Assembly (NCBI GenBank): GCA_021396245.1
Contig: WNYE01000011.1
Span: 186,001 to 250,000, forward strand
Length of the DNA stretch: 64,000 bases
Source: Sporothrix humicola
Taxonomy: Eukaryota; Ascomycota; Sordariomycetes; Ophiostomatales; Ophiostomataceae
Direction of reading: 5' to 3'
The first letter of the stretch is position 1; every line of letters begins with the position of its first letter. The translations under genes were made by a program, and so were the position numbers. The notes under the pieces are model-generated. The model did not search any database. It worked only from the letters and a program-made list of their open reading frames with translations, and was not told where the DNA came from. Positions 1-11,670 of the stretch are shown here, piece by piece.

Positions 1-187
1 CGAGTAAGTGTCGCGCATGATGTTGGACTTCCACTCCCAGCTCGTCGTGTCGGGGTGGCCGGTGCCAATATACTTTTGCTGGAGGCGCTCGAGCTCCTGC
101 TGCGCGCGAAGTTTGTCGGCCTGGAGGAGGAGTGGTTAGCTAAATGTACATTTTTAAGGGGTGAGTTGGGTCGCGGAAACGTACCAT
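1..187 (-). CDS. SF3b subunit 5 (SF3b10/Ysf3-like) splicing factor, 5' part, cut by the window edge
   Basis: Small subunit of the SF3b complex of the U2 snRNP, which acts in branch-site recognition in the nucleus. The 40 codons of exon 2 (120 down to 1) contain the family hallmark KYIGTGHPDTTSWEWKSN and RDTYS, very close to animal SF3b5 (KYIGTGHADTTKWEW). Exon 1 appears to be the start codon alone (187-185): ATG is followed directly by a GTACGT donor, and a 64-nt intron (121-184) with a GCTAAC branch site ends at CAG before GCC GAC AAA. The predicted N terminus is therefore MADKLRAQQELE, as I remember it from other fungi. The rest of the gene lies left of the window. It is divergent from the zinc-finger gene at 704. 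Confidence 0.9.
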
Positions 188-703
188 TGTGAGTGTGCGG
201 TTGAAATGCCGGTTTGTGGTTGAGGTTGAAGTTCAAGTTGAGGTCGTAAATCGGAGCCTCGCGACAAGAGGTTGGTCGCAAAAACTAGGCTGGCTTCTGC
301 CTGTAAAATTTGGATGACTAACGCGACCCTGGACACAACTGCGCTAACCATGCGCTGCAGCCCTGCTTAGATAACACGCTATAGTTTGGGCGAATTTGCC
401 ATCTCCAGCTTCTTTAGCACGCGCGCAAAACGCCTCCGGTCTTCACAATTCCATAACTTTTGCGCCAACAGACGAAACAACGATCTTGTGGCGATATTTG
501 GACTCCAGCCTTGTCGCATCATTACTTTTGCTCCGCTGCATACAGCGAGGCTCCTCCGACAGCCAATAGCACCGCGACTGCCCCCAGTGGCGACGTGTCT
601 CGATAGTGAATACTCCCAGCCTCGTCGGCTCGATGATTTCGACGACGATCTGACGACCACAACATAACCTCAACAAACACGATACCCCCTTACATACACA
701 ACG
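188..703. promoter_or_regulatory. Divergent promoter region between the SF3b5-like gene and the zinc-finger gene
   Basis: This 516-bp spacer separates two start codons on opposite strands. The open frames inside it start with TTG or overlap each other on both strands and resemble no known protein, so I treat them as chance. No TATA-like box is evident. Confidence 0.5.
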
Positions 704-2300
704 ATGTCTTTCGGTATATCATCAGCCATGGACACGGCTCCCGACACAGCCGCGTCCGACAGCTTAGAAACCAACCTGCTGTCATTCCTGCAGTCGTTAC
801 GAGACTCGAGAGAAGCTTTCGCAGCTGGAGCAAAACGGATAGCCGACCGGTGCGCCGCCGAACATGCCGACGATCCGACAAGAAAAGCATGGCACCAACA
901 CGACGTAGACCATAAGAGCGAAAAGATCGGCGAGGATTTTGTGATGAAGGACGCCGACGACGCAACTGCCGACCCGAAAAAGACAATCTACTGCCGACCA
1001 TGCTACAACGACCTGATCGACTTGATGCGCGACTCATACGCCGCCTCCACACAAGCATACTGGCAAGGGGCGCAACAAACCGCTTTGCTGGCTGAGCTGG
1101 AACGGTTCCGCAACGAGGCGCGTGAATTGCGCACACCAATGACCTCCGCCGAAGAACACATTCAGGCACAGACAAAGGAGTGGCTGCAGGAGCAACTGAA
1201 AAACTCGGTTGCCGTGCAGATGCTCGCACACCAGGCCGACGCGTCAATACCCTCATTACAATCACTATTGTCCGACCCAACATCACAGGTGGTCGACTTG
1301 GCGCTGGCCATTTCCGACAACGCTAAGAGTGTGGTCAATGGCGAGAGCGAGCAAGTGTTTGCCGACATCGAGACTGCCACGAAGAAGCTTCAACAATCAA
1401 TAGCCGACCCAAACACCAAGATCGCCATCTACCGGGAGATCCTGTTTCCCAATGGCGTGCCGGATGTGCCGGCCGTACGGGCCGTCGAAAAGAAGATCGC
1501 GGACGGCACGGTCGGCTTGGATCAAGGCCTGGGCGAGATGATTCGGGACGTCTACGGCGGCGAGGACGAGGATGCGCGGGCCGCTAAGATCGAGAAGCAC
1601 ACCAAGCGTCTGGCCGAGCTCAAACGGGCCAAGGCGGCACACGAGGCCCAAAAGGCCAAGAAGATGAAGCCCGTGGACGTACCGTCCTTTTTGCAGGGCG
1701 ACGCATCGTGCGCGACCTGCGGCAAATCGTCGGATCCGCAAAAGAGCCCGTTCTGCGAGCTGTGCTTCTTGGAATTTGACTACTGTTTGCGAGACAACCA
1801 GACTGTCTGGTGCTCTTGCGAGTGCATGAAGAAGGGATACGTAAGTCCACGCACCCTGAGCAGCCTACCATTACTTTCGTTTGAATACTAATCGTAACTA
1901 GACATCCCATATGGCTTCGAGCCATCCTTGCAATGCTGGCAAGAACTGCGCCCGCGCCAAGACCGACTCGGACAGCACTGCTCGCCAAGAGCCGCGGTAC
2001 TATTTCTGCCGCGAGTGTGTCCTGTCCTTCTCGATTGGCACTGTTTATTGCAGCGAGCGCTGCGCCGGCCGCGACTTCCAGAACCACCGCGAGAAAGTGC
2101 ACCTGCCAAACCGCCAGATGCGCGCCGACACACACGATGATGCCAACGAGCTGTCGTACGCCGACAAAGACAAGGCTGTGTATACGGCCGCCAAGATCAG
2201 CAAGCACGTGCTCCCACTCGAGGAGGCGCTGGCTAGTGTCCAGAAGAAGCATCCGGACTGGAACCTGACCAAGACCAAGGTCAAGATGACGCTGGCATGA
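704..2300 (+). CDS. Zinc-finger protein with Cys-rich MYND-like C terminus, function unknown
   Basis: Two exons, 704-1840 and 1902-2300, joined across a 61-nt phase-0 intron (GTAAGT donor, TACTAAT branch, CTAG acceptor), give 511 residues. Residues 1-330 are charged, mostly helical-looking and unfamiliar. From about residue 336 there is a dense run of zinc-ligand-like residues: CATC, CELC, CSCEC, then after the splice HPC, CRECV, YCSERC and a closing HREKVH. The last part (C-x2-C, C-x3-C, H-x3-H) looks like a MYND-type finger, usually a protein-interaction module. The start is the first ATG of the frame, in a good context (ACGATGTC). I do not recognise a characterised orthologue; the zinc binding is inferred from spacing, and the role is unknown. 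Confidence 0.8.
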
Positions 2301-2740
2301 GTTATGCCGTGAGAAGAGGAGGGGTGGTTTTGGGTATGGGCTGTTTTGACAGCCGTTTGTTTTCTTGTATTATTGTGTTATATATCTTGAGAAGCTCAGG
2401 CGAAGGCGTACGGTTCAAAAGTAAATGTATCACTATTATTTATTATCTTCAAAACTGCATTTATTTTGAAATACAGAAGCTACATATGGGACGTTAAAGG
2501 CGTGAATTGTAGTGCTTAAAATGCGTACAGAATCTCACGAGGCTATTTGCACGGTATTTAGGTGTTACTGCAGAGTGCTGTGTTAGCCGCTGACGCAAAC
2601 GCGTTACAGGCGATTGAACACGCGTTTTTAGTGCCCCGCTCTCGCGACTAAATTGAACGACGACATCAATGTGCGCTTTCAAGCTTCATTTCTGCAACAA
2701 ACACAGACAGCTTTGCTTGTCACAACCCACCACACAACCA
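2301..2740 (+). other. Spacer between the zinc-finger gene and NSE3
   Basis: This 440-bp stretch should carry the 3' UTR of the upstream gene and the promoter of NSE3. An in-frame ATG at 2669 would add 24 residues to NSE3, but the Cys-rich, non-basic extension it encodes looks unlike the rest, so I keep it as leader. Confidence 0.4.
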
Positions 2741-4220
2741 ATGCCTACCTTATCGCAACGACCACGGCGGCGCCCCGCATACGAGGACGAGGAGGAGCCG
2801 CCACGGCATCGCCGCCGCCGCCAGCAAGAGGAAGAAGAAGAGGAGGAGGCGGAGGAGGAAGAAGAAGAGGGAGAAGAGGAAGGTGAAGATGACGGAGAGG
2901 CAATGGAGGAAGAGGAGGCAGAGGAGGACGAAGAAGACGAAGAAGAACGGCGGCGAGCACAACGCAGAAAGGAAAAGGAGCGGAGGCGGCGCGAAGCCGA
3001 GCGGCGGCAACAACAGAGCCAGAGCCGCAGTCAGAGAGCTACCCAAAACGACGATGACGACGACGACGACGATAATGACGATGACGAAGAAACCGCCAAT
3101 GGGAATGGAGGAAACGCACAACTGGACCGGCAGAGAATGCACCACGAGCTGCTGGCCAAGAAGCTGGCACGGTATGCTCTGGCGAGCGAGCCAAGACGAC
3201 TTCCCATCCGGCGACAGGCCGTTAAAGAGCAGGGTAAGTCCCAGGGACGCTGCACCTATTATTATGAACTCGCACTGACGGCTTAGTCCTCGACAATGAA
3301 GGAAAGCACTTTCGCAAGGTGTTTCCGATCGCCCAAGACCAGCTGCGCGGCATCTTTGGCATGAACATGGTGGAATGGCCGGCGCGCGAAAAGACGACAA
3401 TGACCATGCGCGAGAGAAGGAAGGGTACGTCCCACGATGCTCTACTCTGATTATTCCCGAATGTTTCGTTTCCGCTAACATCACAGCCCTCAAATCACAA
3501 AAGGCTGCCTCGAAAACCGCCAAGGCATCTGCCGTCGACCGCTATCTGCTCGTCTCGACACTACCCGCCGAATACCAAGAATGCGTTTTCACGCCGATCA
3601 TGACCGACCCGGACGACACCAACCTTGGGGCCGAACCCGCCGCCCCGCCCGCGCCCGACGCCGCCTACATGGGCTTCTGCACCCTTGTCGTCGCCCTCAT
3701 CACGCTCAATGGCGGCGAAATGGCCAATGAAGACCTGGAGAAGCTGCTCAGTGTCGTGCACGGCGGACGCAATGCCCCGGCCCGCGCTGACGAGGATTTC
3801 CTGCAGCCCATTTCGAATACGATGGGCGACTACATTGACGACGAGGACGGCCGCAGTGGAACCGCCGGTGGCCAGGCCGAAGACGGCACGCCCACGGCCG
3901 GCGGCACGCTCCAGCACATGGTCCGCCAAGGCTATCTGCTGCGCGTTGTCGAACTGCCCACAACCGCCGAAGGACGTGGGGGTGGCCGTGGTGGTGGTGC
4001 AGCAGGTGCTGGCCTTCCCGCGGGTGCCAAGGTGACATGGCACGTCGGACCGCGCGGCCAGCTCGAGATTGGCCCGGCACAGGTGGCCGACATTGTCCAT
4101 CACATTTACGGAAAAGATGCCAACAAGGATCTGGAGAGGAGGCTGTTGTCGAGCCTGCAGATGAAGAGCGAAGTTGCAGCGGCTGCAGGCGGTGGACAAG
4201 AGGCTGAAGAGGAGCCTTAA
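2741..4220 (+). CDS. NSE3: Nse3, MAGE-domain subunit of the SMC5/6 complex
   Basis: Three exons (2741-3233, 3287-3424, 3487-4220) encode 454 residues. The introns are 53 and 62 nt, both phase 1, with ACTGAC and GCTAAC branch sites. After splicing, the MAGE homology (winged-helix) domain is continuous: LARYALASEPRRLPIRRQ, then VFPIAQDQLRGIFGMNMVEW in exon 2, then STLPAEY, MGFCTLVVALITLNGG and MVRQGYLLRV in exon 3. Nse3 works with Nse1 (a RING protein) and Nse4 at the SMC5/6 head in recombination repair. The first 135 or so residues are Glu/Arg- and Asp-rich low complexity, encoded by GAG/GAA and GAC/GAT runs. The C-terminal tail is Gly- and Glu-rich. ATG 2741 is preferred over 2669 for its context (CCAATGCC) and its basic start MPTLSQRPRRRP. 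Confidence 0.9.
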
Positions 4221-4603
4221 ATATCAAAAGGAGTAATGAACAATAATATGTAGTTACGAATGTCAATCTTTTAAAGATCCTATCTTGATTTTCGCCATGC
4301 ATGTGCTTCCAATGTATTTACTTACAGTGCATTTAGTGGGGTTGTGCTGTAGTGGGGCCGATTCAGGCCACTTAAAGTTGCCCCCCGTATCACTAATTGG
4401 CAAAGACGCGTCAATTGATTTCAGACCGCGTCGGCATAGGCTTGTTAGCGCAGTTCGACTTGCAGCAGCACATCCAAGTTGTTGCCTCCGAAGTCAAAAG
4501 CTGCCAACATTTTGTCACGGAGTCACGTTTTTTGACAGTCACCAACGCTGCCGCTCAACGACGGCACCGGTCAGCATCAGACGACGTCGGATTACTGTCA
4601 GAC
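4221..4603 (+). other. NSE3-RAD5 spacer
   Basis: This 383-bp stretch lies between two genome-maintenance genes in the same orientation. The RAD5 frame stays open upstream to about 4397, but there is no ATG before 4604, so it is read as leader and promoter. Confidence 0.4.
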
Positions 4604-7600
4604 ATGCATAGCCAAACCATGGACGGTGCCGACTTTCAAGAGCCGCCGTCCAAGCGGCGCCGGTTCTCACCCGATGGCGGCAACAACGATACGAACCAGA
4701 TCCACGAAGACAGCAGATCCCTCCTTGACGAGAAGGAAAAGGAGAATGTAGAGCGACTACCACAACCGAAACGGCGCTTCTTTGAAGATGCCGTTGCTAT
4801 ACCTTCCCTGCCGCCGCCACAGACGAATGCCCAGCCGACATCCTCCCCCGCTGCCTTGCCTGCCAACGGCGCAAAGCCCGCCGCTTTGCCGACAAACACA
4901 AACGGTTCTACTATGGATCGGTCTTCGTCACCGACTCCTGCTCATCGAAGGCCAGCACAGTCCTCCCCTGTCCGCCCGGGACTGACAATTACACCGTCCT
5001 CGCCCTCACTCTCGAAAACACCTTCTCCTGTTGGACCCGTGCCCTTTGATAGAGAACTGTTCGAAGGCATCGTCGGCCAAAAAGTCAGCCCAGACATCCT
5101 GCAGGTCATCCGTGACTCGTGCGGCAGTGACATTGAGCGGGCCGTCAACATGTACTTTGACGGGACGTACAAGCTCAAGATGAAGGCCGCTGCCGCAAAG
5201 AAGAATGGCGTTGCCGTCAGAGCAAAGCTCACAGGATCAGCCTCGACAAAACCCTCCATCTCCAACCAGCCGGCCGTCAAGACGTCACCCCGAAAGTCGA
5301 TCCTCCAGAACCCCTCGGCCATCCCCGACCGCCGCTACATTGGCTGCTTCGGCGTCGAGGGCTGGGCCACCCGCAGCGGGATGAACTTGCTTAAACACGG
5401 CGACACCGTCAAGATTGAGCGCCAAAAGATTGAGCTGCCCACGATTGCCGGCACCAAACAGAAAGCCTCGAAACTGGGAGCCGCCGTCGTCGTCCGCGCC
5501 AACTCGGCCGCCGCCAAGCGCGTCGACGTCATTGTGCGCTTCACGAGCACCAGTGGACAGGAGATTGGCCGGCTCTCCAAGGACGCCGCCAACTGGGTGT
5601 CGACGCTCATGGACCAGAAGATCTGCAAGTTTGACGGTGTCTGTGTGTACGCGCCCGAGCGGTTGCGGACCAACGATACTGTCGTCTTGCAGCTGAGGGC
5701 ATTTCTCCTCAGGTCGGCGTTCGACCAGAAGCCCTTGAAGCCTGCCGATAACCGCAACACGGGCCTTTTCGAAGAGAAAGAGACGGCCGAGGAGCGGGAC
5801 CTAAGGCTGCGGCAAGTGGCGCTGGTGCGGCTATTCCAGGAAGTGAATTTGCTGCCGACGAGAGTCAATGCCGCCGCAGCCAAACGTGGCCGACAAGACC
5901 TGTTGCAGGCCGCTGAGATGGCCGAAAAGAGGGAGAAGGAAGCAGCCCAAGCCGGTGGTCTAAGACCGACACAGGAAATCAGCTCCAGCCAAGCACCAGG
6001 GGCATCTGACGAGCCAGAAGACGGCCAAGAACTGGAGCAGGACCAGCTGGATGCACTCTACGCCAAGGCCCAGTCCTTTGACTTCAACACACCCGAGGCC
6101 GAGCCGCCAGAAACGTTTGCTCTCACTCTGCGGACATACCAGAAGCAGGCGTTGCACTGGATGTTGTCCAAAGAAAGGGACGAGGACGGCAACGAGGACC
6201 GTGGCGAGTCGATGCACCCGCTGTGGGAAGAGTATGCCTGGCCGACCAAGGACATGGACGACAAGGACTTGCCTACATTTCCAGACCAGGACAAGTTCTA
6301 CATCAACCCCTACTCGGGCGACCTGTCGCTCGATTTCCCTGTCCAGGACCAGCACTGCCTGGGCGGTATTTTGGCCGACGAGATGGGTCTGGGCAAGACG
6401 ATCCAGATGCTGAGTCTGATCCACTCGCACAAGTCGCCCATTGCCATGGAGGTGCAGCAGCAGAGGCAACAAGCGGCAGATGGCAAGCTGGGAAGTCTTG
6501 TTAGTGGTCTGCGGCGTGTTCGGTCTCGACTGCCTGATGTTGTGCACGCACCATGTACCACGCTTGTTATTGCGCCCATGTCGCTGCTGGCGCAGTGGCA
6601 GAGCGAGTGTGAGAATGCTTCTGTCGAGGGCACGCTTAAGTCCATGGTCTACTATGGCGCTGACAAGTCGTCCAACTTGCAAGCTCTGTGTGCGCCAGAC
6701 CAGGCCGCTTCTGCTCCCGATGTTGTCATTACCAGCTACGGCACCGTCTTGTCCGAATTCACGCAGATGTGGTCCAAGGGCGGTGGGCACGACGGCCACC
6801 CGGGCCATGGCTTGTTTTCGCTCAATTTCTTCCGCATCATTCTGGACGAAGCACACACAATCAAGAACCGCCAGTCCAAGACGGCCAAGGCGTGCTATGC
6901 GTTGTCGGCCGAGCACCGCTGGGTGCTGACGGGCACGCCTGTCGTCAACCGTTTGGAGGACCTTTTCAGCCTGATCCGGTTCTTGCGCGTCGAGCCCTGG
7001 AACAACTTCTCATTCTGGCGCACGTTTATCACGGTGCCGTTCGAGTCCAAGGACTTTATGCGGGCTCTCGATGTCGTCCAGACCGTTCTAGAACCGCTCG
7101 TCATGCGCCGCACAAAGGATATGAAGACGCCCGACGGCCAACCCTTGGTCGTTCTCCCCACCAAACATATGGAGATCGTCCCCGTCGAGCTCAGTAAGGT
7201 CGAGCGCGAGATCTACGACCACATATTTATGCGCGTCAAGCGGTCCCTGACGGCCAATGTCGAGGCAGGAACTGTCATGAAGTCCTTTACGAGCATCTTT
7301 GCACAGGTCCTGCGCCTGCGCCAAGTCTGCTGTCACCCCGTGCTCGTGCGCAACATGGACATTGTCGCCGACGAGGTCGAGGCTGGCGCGGCGGCCGACG
7401 CTGCTGCGGGCCTGGCCGACGACATGGACCTGCAGTCGTTGGTGGAGCGATTCACGGCCACGACTGACGACCCGACGGATGCCAATGCTTTTGGTGCGCA
7501 CGTTTTGAGCCAGATACGCGACGAGGCCGTCAACGAGTGCCCCATCTGCAGCGAAGAGCCCATGATCCAGCAGACCGTGACGGGATGCTGGCACTCTGCC

Positions 7601-8366
7601 TGCAAGGGCTGTCTCCTGCGGTATATTGAGCACGAGACCGACCAGCACCGTCTGCCCCGCTGCTTCCACTGCCGCGAAGTCATCAACCGACGCGACCTTT
7701 TTGAGGTTGTGCGCCACGACGACGATCCGGAAACGACGGTTCCAGGCCAGCCCCCCCGCATCAGTCTACTCAGGGTCGACGTCAGCGAGTCTTCTGCCAA
7801 AGTCGTCCGCCTCATCCAGCACCTCCGTGACCTGCGCCGCGAGCGGCCCAAGATCAAGTCGGTCGTATTCAGCCAGTTCACGTCATTCATGTCCCTGATC
7901 GAGCCCGCCCTCCAGCGCTCCAACATGAAGTTTTTACGGCTCGACGGCACCATGGCCCAGAAAGCACGAACTGCCGTCCTCGAAGAGTTTCGCTCCTCAG
8001 ACAAGTTTACCGTTTTGCTGTTGAGTCTCCGCGCAGGCGGCGTCGGCCTCAACCTGACGACGGCCAAGCGCGTCTACATGATGGACCCCTGGTGGAGTTT
8101 CTCGGTGGAAGCCCAGGCCATTGACCGCGTCCACCGCATGGGCCAGGACGAAGAGGTCAAGGTATATCGCTTCATTGTGCAGCGCAGCGTCGAGGAAAAG
8201 ATGCTCAAGATCCAGGACCGCAAGAAGTTTATGTAAGAGGACGCCCCCGTATGGATTTATTATGAAAGTACCCTGCTAACAACACAGTGCCACCTCGCTG
8301 GGAATGATGACGGACGAGGAAAAGAAGCTGCAGCGGGTCGAGGACATCAAGGAGTTGCTAAGCTAA
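4604..8366 (+). CDS. RAD5: RAD5 family SWI/SNF helicase with HIRAN and RING domains (DNA damage tolerance)
   Basis: Homologue of Rad5/HLTF, a DNA translocase and E3 ubiquitin ligase that polyubiquitinates PCNA with Ubc13-Mms2 and reverses stalled forks. Exons 4604-8232 and 8288-8366 (55-nt intron, GTAAGA donor, GCTAAC branch) give 1235 residues. The second exon restores the conserved end (IATSLGMM, then KKLQR and EDIKELLS). Landmarks: a HIRAN domain from about residue 245 (RRYIGCFGVEGW), an SNF2 Walker A at about 592 (DEMGLGKT), a DEAH box at about 748, a RING finger inserted between the helicase lobes at about 979 (CPIC, CWHSACKGC, CFHC), and the C-terminal helicase lobe from about 1087, ending in the motif VI segment IDRVHRMGQ. 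A second in-frame ATG at 4619 has a stronger context (CCATGG) and may be the true start, five codons shorter. Confidence 0.95.
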
Positions 8367-9061
8367 GCACACAGACGTCCAACTTTGGTTATCATACTCC
8401 GTACATCTTATGTGCATATTGCGATATTACTCATTTACCTTACCCATACCGTGCTGAGTGGCTTGCCTGCCGTTGAAATTGATGTTGCATCAAGACGACA
8501 TCAATACGGGAGAAATAAATCAAATAAGAAGAGAAACGAAATGATACAGACATACGGAGTGCAACTGGGAACGGTACGTGGAGTTAGGACCGTGAGCGAA
8601 GGCCGTGTAGTTTACCTGAGCGAGAGGTGCACCCATGACCCAGATACCAGGAAGCTGGGATAGACCAGAGACCTGGTTATTCTTACGAATGTCTCGGGAA
8701 ACGAAAAGAGGATCGACATGACACTGCATTTACATACATGGGACTGGCATCATTGGTTTGGTTCGTACAACATGGACATGGCATAGATTTGGATGCCATA
8801 GCATCGGCATTGGATACACAGGACATATTGCATACAAAAAGAAAGCAGCTTGGAAAGAGACTGAGCAAATAGATGATTTGTATTTGACATGGTTGGCAAG
8901 CAGAAAAAAGTATATATATTAAAAGCAAGGTAGGTTGGAACAACTTTTTCAAGAAAAGCAAATCTTCCTCGACAGAACTAGAACGCTCAGCAGAACATCA
9001 ACTCCAGACAGCATTTTTCGTGGTATTCGCATGACAACAAGACAGCATCGTCGACGAGTGT
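8367..9061. other. Convergent spacer between RAD5 and the acetate-permease gene
   Basis: This 695-bp stretch separates two gene ends. It is AT-rich towards 8880-8930 and holds one copy of the TACTCCGTA motif (8395-8404). I see no gene. Confidence 0.4.
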
Positions 9062-9846
9062 TTACTCGCGCTTGGGGATGAGCGAGCCGACGGGCAGGTT
9101 GATGGCCGTGCCGCCGTTGCCCCAAAGACCAGCAGCGCCGGCGTAGTCTGAGATGTTAGTAAGTATGGACTTGGAGAGGAAGTGGACTCTGTCAAGAAAT
9201 CTGTCAAGCAGGGCGTGTGCTTACAGGCGAGGAAGGCAGAGATGAAGCCCGTGGCGCTCGAGGCCTTGAGGAGGGCGGCGCTGTCAATCATGTAGCTGAT
9301 GGCGATAAACAGCAGCGTGAAGTCGACAAACACGAGCAGGATCAGCAGCACCCACGACGAGCGCGTGGCGGCCACCGTGAAGATGATACAGACAATCCAC
9401 CAGGCCCAGACAAACATGGCAATGGCCTGGGGCAGGTCGGGCAGCGCCTCGCCGGTGGTGGGGTCGACGTAGGCGGCCAGAATGCCGGTGCCGGGAATGA
9501 AAATCAGGGCGTAGGCGACGTTGAAGCCAGCGAAAGCCGAAAAGACGGTCGCACCAAACGTGTTGCCGGTGATAAACTCAAAGATGCCCGCAATGTACTG
9601 GCAGAGACCGCCAAAGAAGATCATGGTGCTGATGATCATGTTGGGTTCGGTGATGCCGCGGGGGTGCAGGTTCATGAGGGACATCATGAAGATGCTCGTG
9701 GCGAACGCCGTCAGACCCAGAGGCGCCGGGTTGGCCAGGTTGCGGGGCACAAAGGGCAGACCGGGCTGGTCGCGAGGCGAGATGGTGACCTGTGCCTCGA
9801 GATCGGCACCGGTCTTTGAGTTGACCGAGGGAGTAGAGGGCGACAT
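9062..9846 (-). CDS. GPR1/FUN34/YaaH family acetate (monocarboxylate) permease
   Basis: Plasma-membrane transporter of the AceTr family (yeast Ady2/Ato, Aspergillus AcpA), which takes up acetate or related ions. Exons 9225-9846 and 9062-9147 are joined over a 77-nt intron (GTAAGC donor, CTAAC branch) to give 235 residues. The family signature NPAPLGL lies just before the first of six hydrophobic helices; GGLCQYIAGIFEF and GATVFSAFAGFNVAYAL also fit the family. The C terminus after splicing is AGAAGLWGNGGTAINLP, again typical. The frame is open upstream to 9969, but the extra residues are low complexity encoded by CT-rich leader sequence, so ATG 9846 (before MSPSTPSV) is chosen. The gene sits alone, with 8.9 kb of gene-free DNA upstream. 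Confidence 0.92.
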
Positions 9847-10713
9847 TTTGCTGGAGGAGCTGTTAGACGAGGTGGTGATGAGAAAAAAAGAAGAAATAAA
9901 GAAGAAAAAAGAGATGTGATGATGAAAAAGAAAGTAGGAATGAAGACAAAAAAGAAAACAGGATGCCACGAGGACGAGGGGGAGGGAACAGGGCCTGGTC
10001 TTTTATGCAAACCCCTTTTCTGTGAAGAGAAGAAATATCGCCAGTTCTGGAAGACCAAGAACCAGAAAAATAAAGGCTCAAAGCAAAAAAAAGAACCAGA
10101 CCCAGGTCCATTAGACATGAACAACGTGGGTTTCCGCTCAAGAAATGCAACCCAACACTGGTCACTTTCTATTTTTTATTTTGGTCATTGAGGCCGGTCG
10201 AAGCAAGGATGGCAACGAGGGCGATAAAGGACACAAAAGAAAAGCAGAGGGCGTGCGGTGGTGAAGTGGTATTGCAGATGCATCTGCAGTCGGCAACAGA
10301 AAACAGACAGAAGGGGCACACAACAGAACGTAAAAGAGGACATGTCACTTACACAATTGGGGTTGTTGAATAAGAAATAGATAAACGATTGATTGTCGAG
10401 AAAGTAAAAGGAGTGAAGAGATAGTTGGACGCTTTGTTGACTTTGTACGACAGGAGAGGGCGAGTAAAGAATGGTTGAGAGGAATAAAGAAGAAAAAGAA
10501 GAATGGAACAAACGAAAGAATGGGAAAAGAAGAAGGGATCTTCGTCTGAATAAAAAGGAAACGATCAGCAGCAGATAGGGAACGAAAGAGAGGAGGAAAC
10601 TCCTTTACCAAGAGCCAGACAAGGGCAAGTCTTGGTCCGTAAGGAGAAGGAAAATTGCCATGGACGAATCTGGAAGTGAAAATAATACCAAGACAGCAAG
10701 GTCTAATGAGAAG

Positions 10714-10793
10714 CATGGCAACATGGCAACATGGCAACATTGCGACAGAGGAGCATGGCCTCATGGCTTCATGGCCCCATAGCTTCATGGGAA
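10714..10793 (+). repeat. 8-bp tandem repeat, unit CATGGCNN
   Basis: Three perfect units CATGGCAA (10714-10737), then 16 bases of interruption, then five diverged units (CATGGCCT, CATGGCTT, CATGGCCC, CATAGCTT, CATGGGAA; 10754-10793). Another CATGGCAA follows at 10799. The period is 8, not a multiple of 3, which fits non-coding DNA. Confidence 0.85.
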
Positions 10794-11652
10794 GGAAACA
10801 TGGCAAAAGTCTGGGCGTCTGGGCAAGGCGGCTGTGAGCACAGAGACCAGGAGAACAGCGGATGTTGACTACACGGAAACAGAACACGGAGCGGTGTCTG
10901 GGGTCAGAAGGCGAGGCCAAGAAAGAGCCAAGATCGTGTTGGCAATGGCCAAATGGCAAGCCTTGCGGAGGATTCCCCTTTTTGTTTGGTGTATTGATTT
11001 TATTTTGAATTTGTTACGACGTTGGAGCATTGCAGGCTTCCTCGATTCTTATCTCACGGATATTGGAATGGCACAAAAAGGTTAGAGCAAACGGTGATAT
11101 TTGGTGGACGAGATTGCGTTCAATGGAGAATGTCTGGGGGGTGAAAGTAAAGATAGAAAGACAAGAAAGAAAAGGGGAGCATAGAAAGAGGAGACGCGGA
11201 GGTTTCTTGACGACGTTGAGGGACGCCTCTTGGGACGCATATCTTTTTCGTCTCGTGGAGAGTTTAATGGAGCCAACGGAGAAGTGTCGCCAAGGATGGG
11301 CATAAAGTAAGACGCATAGATCAAGGAGAGGACCTGAGAGAGACGGGTAGAAAGGGGACCCCGAAAGAATGAAAGTATTTTTTTTTTTTATTTTTTTTTA
11401 AAGACAAGTTAGAAAGAGGAGTAGGAAGGCGGAGGCGGAGCCCAGTCAGAGTCAAGAGCCAGTGCCCAGGCGGATGCAAGCTTTCTTTGCACGCCGTGGC
11501 TTTGGGGCCAAGAGAAGCACAGAGAGCCAAGCAAAACGACTAACACGGAGAGCGGCCAAGACCAAAGACTAGGACTGCGACGTGAAAGTGCGACGTTCGA
11601 AGAAGTATTGATATTGGGGGTACGGTATTCAGGAACGCGAGTACGAAGTAAA

Positions 11653-11670
11653 TACGGAGTACGGAGTACT
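11653..11670. repeat. Tandem copy of the intergenic motif TACGGAGTA
   Basis: Two overlapping copies (TACGGAGTACGGAGTACT). Single copies or near copies, in either orientation, also lie in spacers at 8395, 14641, 20871, 22429, 23825, 37661 and 38026. I saw none inside the coding regions. Confidence 0.6.

Noticed and set aside
386..667. Two 93-codon open frames on opposite strands in the SF3b5/zinc-finger spacer
   Set aside because: The plus-strand one starts with TTG, and they overlap almost fully; neither has a family match.
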